From Mycolicibacterium mengxianglii (GTDB lineage: Bacteria; Actinomycetota; Actinomycetes; Mycobacteriales; Mycobacteriaceae), in assembly GCF_015710575.1 (NCBI RefSeq), contig NZ_CP065373.1, positions 744,001 to 808,000 on the forward strand: 64,000 nt of DNA, read 5' to 3'. Under the pieces are notes generated by a model. That model was not told the origin of the DNA. It saw only the letters and a list, made by a program, of their open reading frames with translations, and ran no database searches. This document shows, piece by piece, positions 24,770 through 35,085 of this stretch (position 1 is its first letter; the number at the start of each line of letters is the position of its first letter). Both the position numbers and the translations under genes were made by a program.

Positions 24770-26062
24770 ATGAAGACCAGGACCGCCGGCGAGACGCAGG
24801 CCACGCCCACCATGTCCTCGCGTAAGAAATCCCTCTTCGCGAGCTCGGTGGGCAACGTTCTGGAATGGTATGAGTGGAGCGCCTACGCGGTGTTCGCGCC
24901 GTTCATCGCGGCGGCGATGTTCAGCCAGGACGATCCCGTTTCGGCCCTGCTGTCTACGCTCGCCGTGTTCGCCGTCGGTTTTCTGATGCGGCCGTTGGGC
25001 GGCATAGTGTTCGGACGGATAGCAGACAAACGCGGCCGAAAGTTCGTGCTCGTCACGACCATGCTCATGATGGCCACCGGCAGCTTGCTGATCGGACTCA
25101 TGCCCACCTATGCCGGGATCGGGGCCTGGGCATCGGGTCTTCTGCTGCTGGCGCGAATGATGCAGGGCTTTGCGCACGGCGGTGAATCGGCGACCGCGTA
25201 CTCCTACGTCGGCGAGATCGCCCCTCCGAATCGTCGCGGCATGTGGGGAAGTGTGGCCTTCATCGCCATCTTCGGTGGTTCTGTCCTCGCGTACACCGTC
25301 GGAGGGGTCATCACGACGACCCTGACCGAATCGGCAGTGGGCCAGTGGGGTTGGCGCATCCCGTTCCTCCTGGGCGCTCTTCTCGCCCTGTTCGCACTGT
25401 ATCTGCGGCGGACCATGGACGAGAGTGACGTCTTCGACGCCGACCAGCAGCGCGACGATCAACCTGCGATACCGCGCAAGACGGTGGTGCGGGCGGTGCT
25501 GCTGATGATCGGTATGACCTCCGGAATCACTGCGGCGCATTACACGTGGACGTCGTATGTTTCGACGTATGCGATCACGCAGCAGGGCATGAATCCGGAT
25601 ACTGCCTACTGGATGCTGGTGATCGCTCAGCTGGTTGCGTTGGCGTCACTGCCGTTCTTGGGCCGTCTTTCCGATTCCATCGGCCGCCGACCCATGCTGG
25701 CCGCGTTCGCGGTTTTGATGTTTGCCCTGCAGATTCCATTGACGATGCTCATCTCGTCGGAAGGATGGACGCTGCTGCTGGCGACAACTGTGGCGCTGCT
25801 GGTGGTATCGATTCCAGCCTCCATCCTGTCGTCCACGCTGTCGGAAAGCTTTCCCACCCGCCTTCGGACGCAGGCCATCGGGTTCGCCTACTCGTTCTCG
25901 GTCGCGGTTTTCGGTGGCACCGCGCCGTACCTGAACCAACTGCTTCTCGGCTTCGACCTCGGCTGGGTTTTCGGCGTCTACATCATGGTTCTGGCGGCGC
26001 TCACCGGTGTCGCGTGCTACTTCATGAAGGAAACGAAGGGCGTCCTGCTCGCGGATGTCTAG
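24770..26062 (+). CDS. MFS transporter, metabolite:H+ symporter (MHS) family
   Basis: A 430-aa protein with 12 predicted helices. The NVLEWYEWSAYAVFA opening, GRIADKRGRKFVL between helices 2 and 3 and RMMQGFAHGGESATA in helix 4 are signatures of the MHS group (KgtP, ShiA, ProP relatives) of carboxylate importers. It is the second gene behind the acyl-CoA ligase and so shares its TetR control. The substrate is probably the acid degraded by the acd-kinase-SDR operon. Confidence 0.9.
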   Translation: MKTRTAGETQATPTMSSRKKSLFASSVGNVLEWYEWSAYAVFAPFIAAAMFSQDDPVSALLSTLAVFAVGFLMRPLGGIVFGRIADKRGRKFVLVTTMLMMATGSLLIGLMPTYAGIGAWASGLLLLARMMQGFAHGGESATAYSYVGEIAPPNRRGMWGSVAFIAIFGGSVLAYTVGGVITTTLTESAVGQWGWRIPFLLGALLALFALYLRRTMDESDVFDADQQRDDQPAIPRKTVVRAVLLMIGMTSGITAAHYTWTSYVSTYAITQQGMNPDTAYWMLVIAQLVALASLPFLGRLSDSIGRRPMLAAFAVLMFALQIPLTMLISSEGWTLLLATTVALLVVSIPASILSSTLSESFPTRLRTQAIGFAYSFSVAVFGGTAPYLNQLLLGFDLGWVFGVYIMVLAALTGVACYFMKETKGVLLADV

Positions 26063-26114
26063 GGCGATTCCGCGATTACCTTCCTGGCTCTGAACCTGTG
26101 AATACACTGCGAAC

Positions 26115-26924
26115 GTGGCGAAGGCGAACGATCCGCTGGCGGAGTTCCTCCGTTCGTGCCGCAGCAAGGTCCAACCCGACGACGTGGGGCTCCCCCGGGG
26201 GAACCGGCGGCGCGTCGCCGGCCTCCGCCGCGAAGAGGTGGCGATTCTGGCCGGAATCAGCACCGATTACTACCACCGGATCGAACAAGGCCGCGAACGG
26301 CCGTCGGATCAGGTACTCAACGCGCTGGCGCGGGCACTGCGCCTGAGCCCGGACGCCGCGGCCTACATGTGTAACCTGGCCTCCGACAACGGAAGTCGCG
26401 ATCACACGCCGAGGCTCAACCGGCCGCTGCACCCGGCGCTGCAGGATCTCCTCGACGGCTGGCCCCTGTCCCCGGCGCACATCCACGACGTCACCGCCAC
26501 CGTCGTGTTGGCCAACGACCTGGCCGCCGCGCTGTCACCGACCTTCGCGCAGGGGGCCAGTCCGCTGCGGGGCCTGTTCCTCGACCCGACGACCCGCGAT
26601 CTCTACCGCAGCTGGGACGGTCTGACCGCCTGGGCGGTGCGGTGGTTGCGGTCCTTCGTGGGTGACAACCCGGTCCCCGGCCTGTACGCGCTGATCGACG
26701 ATCTCACCGCCAAGAGCGAGCGGTTCCGCACCCTCTGGGAAGCCTACGACGTCAAGGGGCACGCGAGCGGCCTGCTACTGCTGAACCATCCCGTGGTCGG
26801 CGCCCTCGACCTGCACTTCCAGCATCTGACATTGCGCGGCAGCGACAACATCATGGTGGTCTACTGGGCCGACCCGTCGTCGCCGTCGGCAGCCGCGCTG
26901 CGCCGGTTGGCCGCCGGCCTGTAA
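26115..26924 (+). CDS. XRE-family regulator with MmyB-like ligand domain
   Basis: A 269-aa protein starting at GTG 26115. An N-terminal helix-turn-helix (RREEVAILAGISTDYYHRIEQ then GRERPS) is followed by the MmyB-like domain (residues about 100-260), which in related proteins binds fatty acids or similar ligands. The combination is common in actinobacteria ahead of oxidoreductase genes. The P450/O-methyltransferase pair begins 112 bp downstream on the same strand and is a likely target. Confidence 0.88.
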   Translation: MAKANDPLAEFLRSCRSKVQPDDVGLPRGNRRRVAGLRREEVAILAGISTDYYHRIEQGRERPSDQVLNALARALRLSPDAAAYMCNLASDNGSRDHTPRLNRPLHPALQDLLDGWPLSPAHIHDVTATVVLANDLAAALSPTFAQGASPLRGLFLDPTTRDLYRSWDGLTAWAVRWLRSFVGDNPVPGLYALIDDLTAKSERFRTLWEAYDVKGHASGLLLLNHPVVGALDLHFQHLTLRGSDNIMVVYWADPSSPSAAALRRLAAGL

Positions 26925-27036
26925 ACCCCAGACTAGCCGGGCTGAGGCTAGGAAAAGTTCAGCCTGGTTGGACCGGCACGCCACCGCCAAACTGGGTCGA
27001 GTACGTTCCGACACCGACCGAAGTAGGCCCGAAAGC

Positions 27037-28273
27037 ATGCTGCGTCTTGGCAACTCGTTCATCCAGAACCCGCATCCGACCTACGAGCAAATGCGCCTGC
27101 AGGGGCCCGCCCAACCAGTGATGGTGTGGGGCGGCGTGCGGGTGTGGATGGTGACGCGATACGACGAGGCCCGAGCCCTGCTCGCCGACCCGACAGTCAA
27201 GAAGGACGGGCCCACGGCGACCCGACTGTTCCCGCCCGGAACCGACGGCTCGATCGGATCTGTGCTCGGCGACAACATGCTGTTCAAGGACCCGCCGGAC
27301 CACACCCGGCTGCGCCGCTTCGTCACCGCGGCGTTCACGGCGCACTCGGTCAAGCGGCTGCGCCCGACCGTCGTGCGGGTCGCCGACGAACTGCTCGATG
27401 CCATCGGCGCTCAGGGCAATGTGGACCTGATGCAGGCGTACGCGCAACCGCTGCCGGTTCGCGTCATCGGCGAGCTGCTCGGAGTGCCACCCGTCAAGCA
27501 GGACACCTTTCTGTCGCTCGTCATTCCGATCTTCACGAGCACACAACACAACGAGTTACGCACTGCCCAAACCGAATTGACCGCATTGCTGCAGACCATC
27601 ATCGCGGCCAAGCGGAGCGCGCCGGGCGACGACGTGCTGAGCTCTCTGGTGCATCACCGCGATCACGGCGATCAGCTGTCGGAGCAGGAACTGCTCGGCA
27701 CCGCATTCCTGCTCATCGTCGCCGGATACGACACCACGGTGAACCTGATCGGCAACGGGATCCTGGCACTGCTGGAGCATCCGGACCAGCTGCGGGCTGT
27801 GCGCGCCGACCGAACGCTGCTGCTGGCCGCCGTCGAGGAGACTCTGCGCTACGAGAGCCCACTCAACACCGCGACGGTCCGCTTCACCACCGATCACCCT
27901 GGGAGACAGCGAGATTCCTTCCGGAGAACTGCTGTTGATCGCGCTGCTCGGCGCCAATCGCGACGAGCGGCATTTCACGGAACCCCATCGGTTCGACGTG
28001 TTCCGACCCGAGAGCCGGCACATCGCATTCGGACACGGCATCCACCACTGCGTCGGCGCGCCGCTGGCCAGGATGGAAGGGGAGGTCGCGCTGGACCGAC
28101 TGCTCACCCGCTACGACGACATCCGACTGGCGGCCACCGACCCGCTGATATACCGCCCGAGCACGTTGATGCGTGGCCTGCAGGCACTGCCGGTGAGCCT
28201 GCGGACCGCCGTTATCCGAACACCCGTCAGCGCCGACCCCGGTGCTGATGAACCGACACGAAAGGCATGCTGA
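27037..28273 (+). pseudogene. Cytochrome P450, frameshifted
   Basis: The first frame gives the I-helix oxygen-activation motif AGYDTT and the K-helix EETLRYE, then loses homology after VRFTTD. Another frame picks up at ITLGDSEIPSGELLLIALLG near 27889 and contains the heme loop FGHGIHHCVGAPLAR. Joined, the two give a normal ~410-aa bacterial P450 (CYP105/107-like). ATG 27037 is the start. The break is a one-base-class frameshift. It is either a real inactivation or an assembly error. The methyltransferase starts one base after its stop. Confidence 0.85.
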
Positions 28274-28274
28274 C

Positions 28275-29303
28275 ATGACCACCAACCTCGTACCGTCCGC
28301 ACTCCAGGATCACGACCGCATGATGGGCATGCTGACCGGATTCTGGGTCAGCCAAATAGTCCGTGCCGCTGCGGTGTTCAACCTGGCGGATCATCTCGCC
28401 GCAGGTATTGACACACCCGATGCGATCGCCGACGTCGAATCCACCGACCCCGACGCCACCCGGCGCTTGATGCGAACCTGCGCCTCGCTGGGTCTCGTCA
28501 CCTCCACTGACGGCGTCCACTTCATCGCCACTCCGTTGCTCGGCACGCTCCGCAAGGACGATCCGAACTCGCTGCGCGGCATGGTCCTTGCCACCGGGGC
28601 ACCTGGACATTGGTTGCCCTGGAGCCGCTTTCCGGACGCCGTCCGCAGCGGTGACCCGCAGATCAAGGCTGCGCTCGGGACATTCGACACGATCTTCGAC
28701 TACTACGCCGAGAACGTCGACGAAGCGGGCCTGTTCACCGAGGGCATGTCCAACCTCAGCGCCGCTGCGGCGATCGAGGCCGCCAAGGTGATCGACACCC
28801 GGGGCGTCGACTCCGCCTTGGACATCGGCGGCGCGAACGGCGAAGTCATCCGCGCGATGATGCGGGCCAACCCGGTTCTACAGGGCGGGGTGTTCGACCT
28901 GCCACACGTCGTGCCCGACGCGCTGGAGGCGGCACGCAACGACGGACTGCAGGAACGCTTCACCGCGATCGGTGGCGACTTCTTCGAATCAATCCCGCCC
29001 GCAGACCTTTACGTGGTCAAGTACATCCTGCATGACTGGGACGACGAGAGCTGCATACGGATCCTGAAGAATTGCCGCGCGGCGCTGCAGGAAGGCGGCC
29101 GCATCGTCGTCATCGACTACATCGTCGGCGAACTGGGCGAACCAGGCACAGCTCCGATCATGGACATGAACATGCTCGTCATGACCGGTGGCAGGGAGCG
29201 TGACATCACTGAGTTCGACGCTCTCTTCCAATCGGCCGGACTTCGCCGCACCACCGTCGGCCGAGCTGCCGCATTCGCGGTCATCGAGACCGTGGCGATT
29301 TGA
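28275..29303 (+). CDS. SAM-dependent O-methyltransferase (plant COMT-like)
   Basis: A 342-aa protein. An N-terminal winged-helix dimerisation domain (residues about 15-95) is followed by a class I methyltransferase fold with ALDIGGANGEV, GVFDLPHVV, GDFFESIPPADLYVVKYILH, then DWDDE. The HDWDD block carries the catalytic histidine of small-molecule O-methyltransferases. ATG 28275 follows the P450 stop by one base. P450 plus O-methyltransferase suggests hydroxylation followed by methylation of a secondary metabolite or xenobiotic phenol. With the P450 frameshifted it may now act on other substrates. Confidence 0.88.
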   Translation: MTTNLVPSALQDHDRMMGMLTGFWVSQIVRAAAVFNLADHLAAGIDTPDAIADVESTDPDATRRLMRTCASLGLVTSTDGVHFIATPLLGTLRKDDPNSLRGMVLATGAPGHWLPWSRFPDAVRSGDPQIKAALGTFDTIFDYYAENVDEAGLFTEGMSNLSAAAAIEAAKVIDTRGVDSALDIGGANGEVIRAMMRANPVLQGGVFDLPHVVPDALEAARNDGLQERFTAIGGDFFESIPPADLYVVKYILHDWDDESCIRILKNCRAALQEGGRIVVIDYIVGELGEPGTAPIMDMNMLVMTGGRERDITEFDALFQSAGLRRTTVGRAAAFAVIETVAI

Positions 29304-29341
29304 CGGTAGCGCGCATGCCGTCGGTGTTGGCGGCACCGCGC

Positions 29342-30448
29342 TCACCGGCAGTAGAGCGCCTCCGTCGCCGCTGCGCGCGGGTCGTCGCGCACGTCGTCGG
29401 CCCCGGGGGATTGCGTGACGGTCATCGCCAGCGCCGCCCCGTCGATCGGCTTGAGAACCAAGCTGTGGAAGCCTTCGATATCGCCGCCGTGACCCCAGAC
29501 GCGGACGCCACACGGCAGGTCGATGCTGGCCAGTCCGAGCCCGTATCGAAAGCCCGGTCCGTTGGCGGGGTCCTCGACGGTGTCCATCATCTGCGTCAGC
29601 TGGGCCGGCGGGGCGACCCGTCCCGCGAGCAGGGCGGTCAGGAACGCCGAGATGTCCTCGTTGGTGGAAACCAGTGAGCCCGCCATTCCGGCGGCGGACG
29701 CATTGAACGCGGTGACGTCGGTGCGCACCCCGTCCTTCAACTCGTACCCGTGGGCGAACGGACTGCGCAGACCGGTGTCACCGGGGGTAGGGAAGTAGGT
29801 GTCGCGCAGTCCCAATGGGGCGATCACCCGCCGGGTTACCTCGGTGGCGGCCGGTGTTCCGGTGGCCGCCTCGATGATCAATCCCGCGATGACATAGTTG
29901 GTGTTCGTGTAGACCATCGCTGTGCCGGGGGCGAATCGGGCCGGCCGCGCCAAGGCCATGTCCAGCAGCTGGTCACCGGTGGCCGGTTCGGTGGGCACGT
30001 CAGTAGTGGCGTCGAAGTATTCGGGCAGCCCGCTCTGGTGGCGCAGCAGGTGGCGCACAGTGATTCTGGTGGGGTCGATCCCCGCGCCGCGGATCCGGCC
30101 GGGCAGGTAGGTCTCGATCGGGGCGTCGAGGTCGACCATGCCCTCAGCGGCCAGTTGCAGGATCGTCGCGGCGACAAACGGTTTCGAGATGCTGCCGGCG
30201 CGGACAAAGGTGCCCGGTGCGAACCCGGCGCCGGTGTCCACGTCGGAAAGGCCGGCCGAGTGGTGGGTGAGGGTGTCGCCGTCGCGGACGACGGCCACGG
30301 CGCCGGGCAAGTCCTCGGTTACCGCCTGGGTGAGTACTTCGTCGAGGGCAGCCAGGCGTGCTTCGGGTTCGGCGTTGGCAGTCGGCGTCGCGGTCAGGCC
30401 CAGCGCCAGCAGGGCGGCCACGAAGAATGGCGTACGCACCGAGCCCAC
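29342..30448 (-). CDS. Secreted serine hydrolase, beta-lactamase/DD-peptidase family
   Basis: A 368-aa protein with a Sec signal peptide (FFVAALLALGLTATPTANA). It has SxxK at SISK, the second motif YTNTNY and HGG (VWGHGGDIEG), the complete active-site set of class C-like beta-lactamases and D-aminopeptidase/esterase relatives. Exported to the envelope or medium. Its role could be peptidoglycan trimming, esterase activity or beta-lactam hydrolysis. Convergent with the methyltransferase gene. Confidence 0.87.
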   Translation of the reverse strand: MGSVRTPFFVAALLALGLTATPTANAEPEARLAALDEVLTQAVTEDLPGAVAVVRDGDTLTHHSAGLSDVDTGAGFAPGTFVRAGSISKPFVAATILQLAAEGMVDLDAPIETYLPGRIRGAGIDPTRITVRHLLRHQSGLPEYFDATTDVPTEPATGDQLLDMALARPARFAPGTAMVYTNTNYVIAGLIIEAATGTPAATEVTRRVIAPLGLRDTYFPTPGDTGLRSPFAHGYELKDGVRTDVTAFNASAAGMAGSLVSTNEDISAFLTALLAGRVAPPAQLTQMMDTVEDPANGPGFRYGLGLASIDLPCGVRVWGHGGDIEGFHSLVLKPIDGAALAMTVTQSPGADDVRDDPRAAATEALYCR

Positions 30449-30751
30449 GCTAGTCGTGGCGTCAACGGCGTGTCACCGGGTTTTCGGCCGGGATCGCCTC
30501 GCCGCCCGGTGCCGGTGACCGATCTCACTCTGTCGGGCGCTGGCGCGGTCAGCGCGTCCTGTTTTGCCGGGGGTGGTGCGAAAGGTGCTGTGTTGCAAGG
30601 TGATCGGAGGCATCCACGCTGGGCCGAGTGCGCGCCGCAACGGTACCTCGCAGCAAGTGCCCAGGAATGTATAGGTTCCCAATGGTATTGCTGTTGGGGT
30701 AGAGCGATTGCCCTGCGCAGACGCAGTTCTTGTCGTTGAAGGAGAAGTTGA
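30449..30751. other. Upstream region of the carboxylic acid reductase gene
   Basis: No gene. It contains a ribosome site AAGGAGAA 8 bases before the start of the reductase and an inverted pair GGAA/TTCC around TGTATAGG near 30666-30680. Promoter elements are not obvious. Confidence 0.4.
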
Positions 30752-33700
30752 ATGTCAACTTCACATGGTGCACGCGACCTCCGGTTCCAGCGCCGATTCG
30801 AGAAAATCAGCACCAGCGACGCGCAATTCTTTGCCGCCCAGCCCGATCCAGCCACCAGCGAGGCACTCAACCGCCCCGACGTCCACCTCACCGACACGAT
30901 TCGCACGGTGATGGAGGCCTATGCCGACCGGCCCGCACTCGGCCAGCGCGCCGTCGGATTCGTCACCGACGCAGCCGGGCGGACCGTTGCCGAGCTACAG
31001 CCGCAATTCGAGACGCTGACCTACCGCGAGGTGTGGAGGCGCGTCCGCGCGCTCGCTGATGCGCTGGCAGACAATCCGGTCAGGCCCGGTGACCGCGTGG
31101 CCACACTCGGCTTCACCAGCGCGGACTACGCGATCGTCGACATGGCGTTGTCGCTGGTCGGGGCCGTCGCCGTCCCGCTACAGACCAGCGCGCCGGTTCA
31201 ACAACTGCACCCGGTCCTCGTCGAAACCGAACCGGTCGCGATCCTCTCCAGCGTCGACCATCTCGAGGATGCTGTCGAACTCTCCCTCGCCGCTTACACG
31301 CCCAAGCGGCTGGTGGTCTTCGACTACCGCCCGCAGGTGGATCAGCAGCGCGAGGCCGTCGAGTCCGCGACGGCACGCCTGGCGGGTCGAGGCGTCCCGG
31401 TGGAGGCTCTCGACGACCTGATCAACAGCGCGCCGGCGCACTCCGTCGGTCCGGTAATCGACCGCGGTGACGCTGAGACGCTACGGCTGTTGATCTATAC
31501 GTCGGGTTCAACGGGAACGCCTAAAGGCGCGATGTACACCGACCGTCTGATGGCGACATGCTGGCGACCCTGGTACAGCCCGGAATTCGGCACGAGTGGC
31601 GAGCTACCGGCGATCGCGCTGACGTTCATGCCGATCAGCCACATCATGGGTCGACAGATCCTGTACTCCACTCTGGGAGCTGGCGGCACGGCCTACTTCG
31701 CTGCACGCAGTGACATGTCCACCCTGCTCGAGGATCTGGCGCTGGTCCGCCCGACGAGGCTCGATTTCGTCCCTCGCATCTGGGAAATGCTGTTTCAGGA
31801 GGTGCAGAGCGAGGTCGACCAGCGCTGGACCGACGGCGAAGACCGTGAGGCCATCGAACTGCAGGTGATGGCCGAGCAACGCGAGAAACGCATTGGCGGA
31901 CGCCATTTTTCGGCGTTGACGGGTTCGGCGCCAATCTCGCCCGAACTGTATGACTGGGTCGAGGCGTTTCTCGACATCCCCCTGACCGAGGTGTACGGCT
32001 CAACCGAAGACGGCATCGTCCTGGTCGACGGCCACATCAAGCGGCCCCCGGTGATCGATTACAAGCTGGTGGACGTGCCAGACCTTGGGTACTTCGGCAC
32101 CGACAGGCCCCACCCGCGCGGCGAATTGGTGGTCAGGACACCGACTCTGATTCCCGGCTACTACAAGCGACCTGAGGTCACCGCCGAACTGTTCGACGCA
32201 GACGGCTGGTACTACACCGGGGACGTGATGGCCGAGATCGCCCCCGATCAGTTGGTCTATGTCGACCGCCGCAACAACGTGCTCAAGCTTTCGCAGGGTG
32301 AGTTCGTCACCGTCTCTACGTTGGAGGCAGCCTATGGTGGACACCCGTCGGTACGTCAGATCTTCGTATACGGAAACAGTGCGCGCTCCTACCTGCTCGC
32401 CGTGATCGTGCCGACCGATGACGCCCTCGCCGGCGCTGACGGCGACCCGACGCGGGTCAAGGCGCTGCTGAGCGAAGCGTTGCAGAGCGTCGCGCGCGAC
32501 GCGGGCTTGCAGTCCTACGAGATTCCGCGCGACTTCCTGGTCGAGACAACGCCGTTCACGCTGGAGAACGGACTGCTGACCGGGATACAGAAGCTGGCCC
32601 GCCCCAGACTCAAGGAGCACTACGGCCCGGCTCTCGAGCAGCTCTACGCCGACCTCACCGACGGCCAGGCCGACGTGCTTCGCTCCCTGCGCGGAAACGG
32701 CGCGAACCGGCCGACGCTGGAGACGGTGAGCCGGGCAGCCGGTGCGCTTCTGGGCGCCGCAGCCGCCGACCTGGCGCCCGATGTGGCGTTCACCGAACTC
32801 GGCGGCGATTCATTGTCGGCATTGACGTTCGGCAATCTGCTCCGTGACATCTTCGACATCGATGTACCGGTAGGGGTCATCGTCAGCCCGGCCAGCGACC
32901 TCGCGGGCATCGCCGCCTACGTCGACGCACAGCGTGCCGGCGGGACCAAGAGGCCGACCTTCGACGTGGTGCACGGACGCGACGCAACCGAAGTGCGTGC
33001 CCGCGATCTGACATTGGACAAGTTCCTCGACGACGCGACATTGGCCGCCGCACCGTCATTGCCCGGACCGAGCCGGGAAATTCGAACCGTCCTGCTGACC
33101 GGGGCAACCGGATTTCTCGGCCGCTACCTCGCTTTGCAATGGCTCGAGCGGATGAACCTGGTGGACGGCAAAGTGATTCTCCTGGTGCGCGCCAAGGACA
33201 ACGCCGCGGCCCGCCACCGTGTTGACGCGACGTTCGACAGTGGTGATCCCACGCTGCTCGGGCACTACCGGTCGCTGGCCGCCGACCATCTCGAAGTGAT
33301 CGCCGGCGACAAAGGCGATGCCAACCTCGGTCTGGACGGCGCCACGTGGCAACGGTTGGCCGACAGCGTTGACCTGATCGTCGACCCCGCTGCGCTCGTC
33401 AACCACGTTCTGCCCTACAGCCAACTGTTCGGGCCCAACGTCGTCGGTACCGCGGAACTGATCCGCATCGCACTGACCACCCGGATCAAGCCCTACCTCT
33501 ACGTCTCCACGATCGGTATCGGCGACCAAATCGATCCGGACGAATTCGTCGAGGAGGCCGACGTCCGGCAGATGAGCCCGACCCGCAACGTCAGCGACGG
33601 CTACGCCAACGGCTACGCCAACAGCAAGTGGGCCGGCGAGGTGCTGCTACGTGAAGCCCATGACCTGTGCGGCCTGCCGGTGTCGGCGTTCCGCTGCGAC

Positions 33701-34273
33701 ATGATCCTCGCGGACACGACCTACGCCGGACAGCTCAACGTGCCCGACATGTTCATCCGGATGATGCTGTCGCTGGTGGCCACCGGGATCGCGCCGTACT
33801 CGTTCTACCAACTGGACGCCAGCGGCAACCGGCAACGCTCGCACTACGACGGGCTGCCCGTGGAGTTCATCGCCGACGCCATGGCCACGTTGGGCGCCAA
33901 TGTGGTTGCGGGCTACGAGACCTACCACGTGATGAACCCTTACGACGACGGCATCAGTATGGACACCTATGTCGACTGGCTCATCGATGCCGGCTACCTG
34001 ATCACCCGGGTGCCCGACTATGGCCACTGGTTGGCGCGATTCGAGACGGCGCTGCGCGCCCTGCCCGACAAGCAACGCCAGGCGTCGCTGCTGCCGCTCC
34101 TGCACAACTACCAGACACCCGACCGGCCGATCAACGGTTCAATGGCACCCGCGCAGCACTTCCGGACGGCAGTGCAGGACAACAAGATCGGACCGGACAA
34201 AGACATCCCGCACGTCTCCGCCCCGGTGATCCTCAAATACATCACCGACCTGGAGCTGCTCGGTCTGCTCTGA
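30752..34273 (+). CDS. car: Carboxylic acid reductase (A-PCP-R)
   Basis: An 1173-aa enzyme that reduces free carboxylic acids to aldehydes with ATP and NADPH. Domains in order: adenylation (residues 1 to about 640, core [15 protein letters not shown], then VYGSTEDG), a carrier domain with the phosphopantetheine site Ser687 in [10 protein letters not shown], and a reductase domain with TGATGFLG (783-790) and catalytic Tyr955/Lys959 (YANSK). The length is normal for the Nocardia/Mycobacterium family. It needs a phosphopantetheinyl transferase, which is not in this window. The 4-hydroxybenzoate genes 2-4 kb downstream suggest aromatic acids as possible substrates, which is inference. Confidence 0.97.
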   Translation: MSTSHGARDLRFQRRFEKISTSDAQFFAAQPDPATSEALNRPDVHLTDTIRTVMEAYADRPALGQRAVGFVTDAAGRTVAELQPQFETLTYREVWRRVRALADALADNPVRPGDRVATLGFTSADYAIVDMALSLVGAVAVPLQTSAPVQQLHPVLVETEPVAILSSVDHLEDAVELSLAAYTPKRLVVFDYRPQVDQQREAVESATARLAGRGVPVEALDDLINSAPAHSVGPVIDRGDAETLRLLIYTSGSTGTPKGAMYTDRLMATCWRPWYSPEFGTSGELPAIALTFMPISHIMGRQILYSTLGAGGTAYFAARSDMSTLLEDLALVRPTRLDFVPRIWEMLFQEVQSEVDQRWTDGEDREAIELQVMAEQREKRIGGRHFSALTGSAPISPELYDWVEAFLDIPLTEVYGSTEDGIVLVDGHIKRPPVIDYKLVDVPDLGYFGTDRPHPRGELVVRTPTLIPGYYKRPEVTAELFDADGWYYTGDVMAEIAPDQLVYVDRRNNVLKLSQGEFVTVSTLEAAYGGHPSVRQIFVYGNSARSYLLAVIVPTDDALAGADGDPTRVKALLSEALQSVARDAGLQSYEIPRDFLVETTPFTLENGLLTGIQKLARPRLKEHYGPALEQLYADLTDGQADVLRSLRGNGANRPTLETVSRAAGALLGAAAADLAPDVAFTELGGDSLSALTFGNLLRDIFDIDVPVGVIVSPASDLAGIAAYVDAQRAGGTKRPTFDVVHGRDATEVRARDLTLDKFLDDATLAAAPSLPGPSREIRTVLLTGATGFLGRYLALQWLERMNLVDGKVILLVRAKDNAAARHRVDATFDSGDPTLLGHYRSLAADHLEVIAGDKGDANLGLDGATWQRLADSVDLIVDPAALVNHVLPYSQLFGPNVVGTAELIRIALTTRIKPYLYVSTIGIGDQIDPDEFVEEADVRQMSPTRNVSDGYANGYANSKWAGEVLLREAHDLCGLPVSAFRCDMILADTTYAGQLNVPDMFIRMMLSLVATGIAPYSFYQLDASGNRQRSHYDGLPVEFIADAMATLGANVVAGYETYHVMNPYDDGISMDTYVDWLIDAGYLITRVPDYGHWLARFETALRALPDKQRQASLLPLLHNYQTPDRPINGSMAPAQHFRTAVQDNKIGPDKDIPHVSAPVILKYITDLELLGLL

Positions 34274-34289
34274 CGTCACCTGCAGGTGC

Positions 34290-34862
34290 TCAGAGTTCGA
34301 GCGTGACGCCCGCCCCTGCTTCGAGTGCGGCTTCGTGAATGGCCTGCGCAACGGCCATGTCGCACACGGCTATTCCGATGCTGCTGTTGACGATCAGCTG
34401 CCCGCGACTGGTTCGGCCGGGCTTGAGACCTGCCAGAACCTCGCCCGTCTCGGCGGTGATCGTGGGACTGCCAGCGGGGTAGTAGCCCATCTCGACGAAC
34501 AGGTCGTGCTCTTCCGTCGAATCGACGATGTAGGCGTCCGCGCGGTGGGAGATCTCCGGCGCCCAGAACGTGTTCAGGTCACACGGAGTGATCGTCTGCC
34601 CGGCCGACACCCACTCGTCTTTCACGTGTGACTGGGGCTCACGCACCACGACCGTAGCCGAGCTCAGCACCTCGCACTCCTTGACGATTTCCTCGATCGA
34701 GTTCCCGACCCGGATGGGCACGCTGACCTCGCCCTGGATCTGCGACACCATCTTCTCGGCCACTTCCGGGAACCGGTCGTAGACGACGATCTCCTCCAGC
34801 TTGTCCAGGTAGTGGGCCGCGAACCGAACATGCTCGCGGCCCTGGACGCCGGCCCCGAACAT
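34290..34862 (-). pseudogene. Ornithine cyclodeaminase/mu-crystallin, N-terminally deleted
   Basis: The frame encodes the NAD-binding half and C-terminus: FGAGVQGREHVRFAAHYL (dinucleotide motif), EEIVVYDRFPEVAEKMV, ATVVVREPQ, SSIGIAVCDMAVAQAIHEAA. The N-terminal substrate half (about 120 residues) is missing. Upstream of the GAGVQG block the sequence changes to the opposite-strand PucR remnant, so the gene is cut by a deletion. An open frame continues to 34916 but is not homologous. Convergent with car, 16 bp apart. Confidence 0.8.
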
Positions 34863-35039
34863 GCGGCGTTCCTCTGCCTGCACGTGCACCGCACGACGCT
34901 GCACTACCGCCAGCAACAGATCACCGAACTGACCGGCCTGGACCTGGCGGTTCCTGCTGACCGATTTCTCGCGTTCACCGTGTGGCTGCGCGTTGCGATG
35001 AGCACCTCGCCGCTGGCCGACCTGGTGACATCGGCCTAA
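34863..35039 (+). pseudogene. PucR-family regulator, only the C-terminal HTH left
   Basis: The plus-strand frame reads LHVHRTTLHYRQQQITELTG and continues with the usual last helices of a PucR regulator to TAA 35037. Everything N-terminal is missing, and the adjoining sequence is the truncated cyclodeaminase. The two remnants were originally divergent, regulator beside target. Confidence 0.75.
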
Positions 35040-35085
35040 CGGCTACTACGTCACTTTCCTGGTCGTGCTGTCCTATGGTTGGTTG

